Origin: Dactylellina haptotyla
Taxonomy: Eukaryota; Ascomycota; Orbiliomycetes; Orbiliales; Orbiliaceae
NCBI GenBank assembly: GCA_031310005.1
Contig: CM062381.1
Span: forward strand, 1,674,001-1,738,000
Reading direction: 5' to 3'
Length of the DNA: 64,000 nucleotides
In this document: in pieces, positions 60,084-64,000 of the stretch
Numbering within the stretch: the first letter of the stretch is position 1
Layout of the letters: each line of letters begins with the position of its first letter
The notes under the pieces: generated by a model
Databases searched by the model: none
The model's input: only the letters and a program-made list of their open reading frames with translations
What the model was told of the DNA's origin: nothing
Made by a program: the position numbers and the translations under genes

Positions 60084-63000
60084 CTAATCTTCATGCAAAA
60101 TTTCTTGAACGACTTTGAGGAACTTTTCGCAGATTCCCCAGAGCTTCATGCGTTGGAGAAGTGATTCAACGAGCCTGAGCACTTCCCTTGCTCCTTCAAT
60201 CGAATGAAGGTCCCCGATGTGCTCAAGCCTGGCCTTTCCACCGTGTTTAATCCAGTATGTTATCGAATCACTATTGGAAGACAACAAGTTGTCCAGTTTG
60301 ACGGTGTCGTCTGGAGGAGCGGAGGAATGCTCCTCAGTGACGGAGGAGAGGTAATGTGTGGTGGGGAAGTATTTGGCAAAGGCATGGAGGTAAACCCCGG
60401 CAATGAAGACACGGAGGCAATCGGCACTTGTGTGGAGGTTGTACCGTCGGCCTGCAGCGAGAATTTGGCCGGCGTGCTAAATGACTCAAGGTATTAGTTG
60501 GGAGAATATGCGGGAAGGATGCAGGGTTCCCCACTTACCCAAGCGAGTTCTCGTGCATTGACCATGTCGGAGGTGAAGATGTTCTTGATCCGATTGATCC
60601 TATCTATCCTCTCTACAAATTTGCCAGTGGAAGAGTGTTTTGCAAGACTAATAGCCAAATCTACAACATCTCTTGTTGCGTAAAGATGAGCATAGTGTAT
60701 GACAATTGTCATGATACTATTTTGTGTTAGCATTCCTTTCGTTGAATTGGGGTAAAGTAGGAAAACTACATGCCTTGCATCCACGGATTTTGTATCATCT
60801 GTAGGTGTGGTATTTAGCAAGATCATCGATGCCTTCAAGAGGTCATCCTTGGCAGGCTTAAGGCCAACTGATAGAACTGGAAGCTGCACAACACGTCCGA
60901 GAGGGCTAGTTTCAAGCTCTCTGATATCCCAGATCACTAATATAGGTTGTGAGTATGTGGAGGGGGAATAAATATTAATATGTGGGGAGTCCTACTGCGG
61001 TTGATGCCTTGGGCACAGAGTCTTCGACCCCAACTTGTGAGGTTCAATTGGTCATGGTGGCCATTTATAATGTCTCGTAAGACAAAGTAGAATGGCATAC
61101 CCCGTGGCGGTATTGATTTGTGTATTGGGTATAGCGCTGCCCATCTTTGGGCATCTGGTGCCTCCCACAGGATTTCCTCACACTGATAAAGGTTCTTTAG
61201 AAGTGTTCAGCAAAGATTTTGCGGGAAATGGTATACTTACCGGTAAAGGCAAAAGAAGATCTGTCAGAGCAATGTTTCCTCTCCGGTTAGTTAGTGCACT
61301 GATGGCAGAGTCAGTTTCGAAAATACACCAAGCCAACCGTTTTTTGAATTCCTCTTCCCTCCAGTTCAGCCAATGTTGTCGGACCTTCTCCGGGTCGCCG
61401 ACGTCTGTGGATGGGAGGAAAGGGTCATCGGAAGAGCTCTTCTGGCGAGGACGTGGGGAGCGACCTCCAGGAGTGGTAAAAAGACCAAGGTTACGGCAAG
61501 CGTTGATCATATATGACCTTGTCGCATCGGCCATTTCAAAGAGTCTCTTGTTACCAGCACCCAGGGCGTAAACACTCTGAAGGCAGAACGCCATGAGGTA
61601 AGAAGCTGATTGTTTGTAGTCTTCATTGTATTCGCCCTAGTAGAATGTTAGACGATGATAGTTTGATAACAGTAGGATCACAAATGGGATTCAACATACC
61701 AACCAATTCAAAGCTTTGTAACAAAGCGCATTAAGGTTATCTGCAAACTCGATTGCGTGTTCTGACGTATGGTATCTTGCGCCGATGGTGGCTATTGTGA
61801 TCAAAAGGAAATTTGGACAGGAGTCGGGTGAAAATGTGGGGACATGGAGCATCGGAAGCACACTATGGAAATGTTTGAGGTATAGCTGGATAAACTCGTT
61901 TAATACCTCATTGGTGGGAAATTTCTCATCCCGGAGATCCACGTTATTATGAGGCAGCCTTTCATAAGGTGCCTTTAATATCGTGAGCATGTCTTTCCTG
62001 ACTTGATCAGACACTATGGTTTCTTTCAGTATCTGACGGTCTCTGCTGGACGACATCTCATGACCGCGTTGCAACCCGGCCTGTCTGCCATGATATCCCT
62101 GGGGAGCCTGCAGCAGCTCTCGGAGAGGCGGCAAGATGATCCTTGGTTCACGATGGCTAGACGTCTGCCAATCCCATGGTAACGAATCTTCGGCAAGGTA
62201 TGCAGGTGCGGAGCTGACGTGTGGGAGCCGGATTTCCGCTTGGTAGCGTGGGCCTTCTATTCCGCTAGGACTCTGATCCTGTGGGGAATGATTGCTAGAC
62301 TGGGAGACCCAGTTGGATGCAGAGAACGAGGGACTTTTTGGGATAGTTAACAGAGAAGGGTTGAGATAAGCTTGTGGAGCTTTGTCGTCTCTGCCGAACG
62401 AGGATTCTTCCGGTATCGTGTGGAGAGAGAAGTCCTCCCGCAGGAAGTCAAATTCAAATATACTTGGATCAAAGAACCAATTTTCTGCGGGGTCTTCAAG
62501 CTTTTGAAACAGCTGTAGACTACTCAGCATTGCGGGCTCTCGGGATCCAAAACGGCTCGATGAACTGCTGCTTCCAAGACTCTTCTTCATTGAATCGAAA
62601 TAGCTAAACGAGTCATGAGGTCGAGAACCTGGTAACATGCCATTTAAAGCATCTGCAGCCATGTATTCGTCAGGTGACAGACCTGGCCAACCAGACGTCT
62701 TTCGAGTTTCCCTTTCAACATATCCTCGAGGAAGTTGAGCATGTGGGAACGACGTGAATGATGGCGAGGAAGAAAGCGAAGTGCTGTTACTGCTTCCGCG
62801 ACCAGGGGTGAAGTAGTGCCCATAGTTCACGGGAGGTGGTTGCCCAAGGTTTGGATTGTAGTGGGGATAGGTAGAGCCTATTGAGTGCAGAGAGAAAAAG
62901 AAAAAGAATAAGCACTACTCTGGATTTTATATATCAAACCAAAACGTATAAGTTAATACTAACCAAAACTAGATTCTTGCTTCGAGAATATCTGGGCAGC

Positions 63001-63813
63001 AGAACCTAGAGAGGAGGATCTCCCGCTAGAGCTGCCGATCCCCGAGTCTATGGACTTCATACTTCGATGGTCTACTGGAAAAGCGGAAGGTTGGCCTTCA
63101 TCGATAGTCCTTCTCCGCTTCAGAGATGGTTCTCGAGTTTCGATTTCTCCAAGCTTCAGCTGTTGGGTCGTAGATTCTATCGAGTCACTTTCCCCGGTCT
63201 CCATAAGATCCATGGCATTCATGTCGTCGTCATCATCCTCGATATCATCGTCATCTTCGTCGTTGATATCTGCTTCGGTCGGATCATTCAAAGACTCCCT
63301 CCGTATGACGATCAAGTCTGAGTCGGCATCGAAAACACAATCATGGCCTCTCCTCGCACATGCATCACATGGTGCAACAACAGTTCGGCCTTTCGAGGCA
63401 CCGCTCGAACATTTAATCTTGAAACCAGCACATCTTATACAACTCCTCCTTCTCGATTTCTTGACCTCTACTTTTTTCGTCTGATGGACAGCTTTTATAT
63501 GCCGACTCAGTACATCTTTCCTAGTGAAACCCTTTGTACACAGCGTACATATATAAGTTTTTGCTTCAGAGGGTGGCAAATGTGTCGCCAGATGTCTGTC
63601 GAGGTGCTCTGCCCTGGAAAAGCCCCGTCCACATGACTGACATATATGAGACTGCTGCTTGATCGTAGGGGTTGGAGGCGCCGAGTTCGAGGCACTGCTG
63701 CTGGATAGCGATCCCTTCCTCTCTGGCGACGGTATCACGGTTCCTGGAGGATCTGAACTCTGCCGTGTCGGGGTCGCCGGCACAGCTGACAAGGGATCCT
63801 TTCGAGTAGGCAT
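60084..63813 (-). CDS. Fungal transcription factor with two C2H2 fingers and a Zn2Cys6 domain
   Basis: A 1133-residue DNA-binding regulator. Two C2H2 fingers come first (C58/C61/H74/H78 and C89/C92/H105/H110), followed at once by a Zn2Cys6 binuclear cluster (C125, C128, C135, C149, C152, C159). An acidic run (about 182-200) and Ser-rich disordered parts follow, then the fungal-specific middle homology region: LNEFIQLYLKHFHSVLPMLH, FLLITIATIGARYHTSEHAI, SASYLMAFCLQSVYALGAGN, FKKRLAWCIFETDSAISALT and the closing IMTIVIHYAHLYATRDVVDL. Exons are 63813-62964, 62877-61700, 61636-61241, 61182-60996, 60936-60539 and 60476-60084, all in frame. Inside the fifth, a 57-bp stop-free segment (GCATGT...GCTAACACAAAATAG) may be a GC-AG intron; removing it leaves 1114 residues. 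The target genes are unknown. Confidence 0.9.
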
Positions 63814-64000
63814 AATACCGAAATTTGCGTTGACGTTGTGTTGAGCATGAGCAGGACCTTTTATAACTAGCTAGGTGCTAACAAACTTGCGTTCCCTCTT
63901 GAGGAATTATTTGTTGAAGATAACCTGCCTCTCCTTCCCCCACGTTGGCGCCTTTTTTCGATGCAAAACTACGGAATACTGTCTTTGGAGCGTCTCCAGG
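63814..64000. promoter_or_regulatory. Upstream region of the transcription-factor gene
   Basis: These 187 bases up to the window edge should hold part of the promoter and leader of the zinc-finger gene. No specific site is claimed. Confidence 0.4.

Overview
The window is nuclear DNA of a filamentous ascomycete (Pezizomycotina). The evidence is genes split by short introns (about 50-90 bp, GTRWGT-type donors, CTAAC-like branch sites close to the 3' end), a transcription factor with fungal C2H2 and Zn2Cys6 domains, a LaeA-type methyltransferase, fungal forms of CDC20, HRD3, TIM10, D-lactate dehydrogenase and mitochondrial lysyl-tRNA synthetase, a secreted GH78 glycosidase, and large spacers. 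The class cannot be fixed from this sequence; a Leotiomycetes-like fungus is only a guess. Genes were called by reading exons and requiring frame agreement across splice sites.

Layout. 1-7 kb: the 5' part of an isopenicillin-N-synthase-like 2-oxoglutarate oxygenase (minus, runs off the left edge), an F-box protein (minus) and a divergent secreted GH78 alpha-L-rhamnosidase-like enzyme (plus). 7.5-14 kb is a compact housekeeping block: HRD3 (plus), TIM10 (minus) and, divergent from it, mitochondrial lysyl-tRNA synthetase (plus). 14-24 kb is sparse, with a Ser-rich orphan protein and a Rrg1/EFM2-like methyltransferase. 24.3-32.4 kb: CDC20 (minus), a 156-residue orphan (plus) and D-lactate dehydrogenase (minus). 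35.4-39.3 kb: an F-box-like protein and a secreted aspartic-protease-like protein. 39.5-41.9 kb on the minus strand holds a decayed but nearly full-length Trk-type potassium transporter gene. 42-46.7 kb and 48.2-55.6 kb are long stretches without recognisable genes. A LaeA-like methyltransferase lies between them. 55.6-63.8 kb: an orphan protein, a cytochrome b561-like membrane protein and a 1133-residue dual zinc-finger transcription factor.

Functional links are loose. HRD3 serves ER quality control and CDC20 drives anaphase. TIM10, MSK1 and DLD1 all serve mitochondria, and TIM10 and MSK1 share one 620-bp divergent promoter. The oxygenase, LaeA-like methyltransferase and zinc-finger regulator are accessory-type genes, but no polyketide or peptide synthase is present, so this is not a complete metabolite cluster.

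No virus-derived element, CRISPR array, rRNA or convincing tRNA was recognised. The most notable items are the Trk pseudogene, unusual splice sites (a non-YAG acceptor in the LaeA-like gene and a possible in-frame GC-AG intron in the transcription factor), the altered acid motif of the GH78 protein, and a run of CGACA repeats in the CDC20 3' region.
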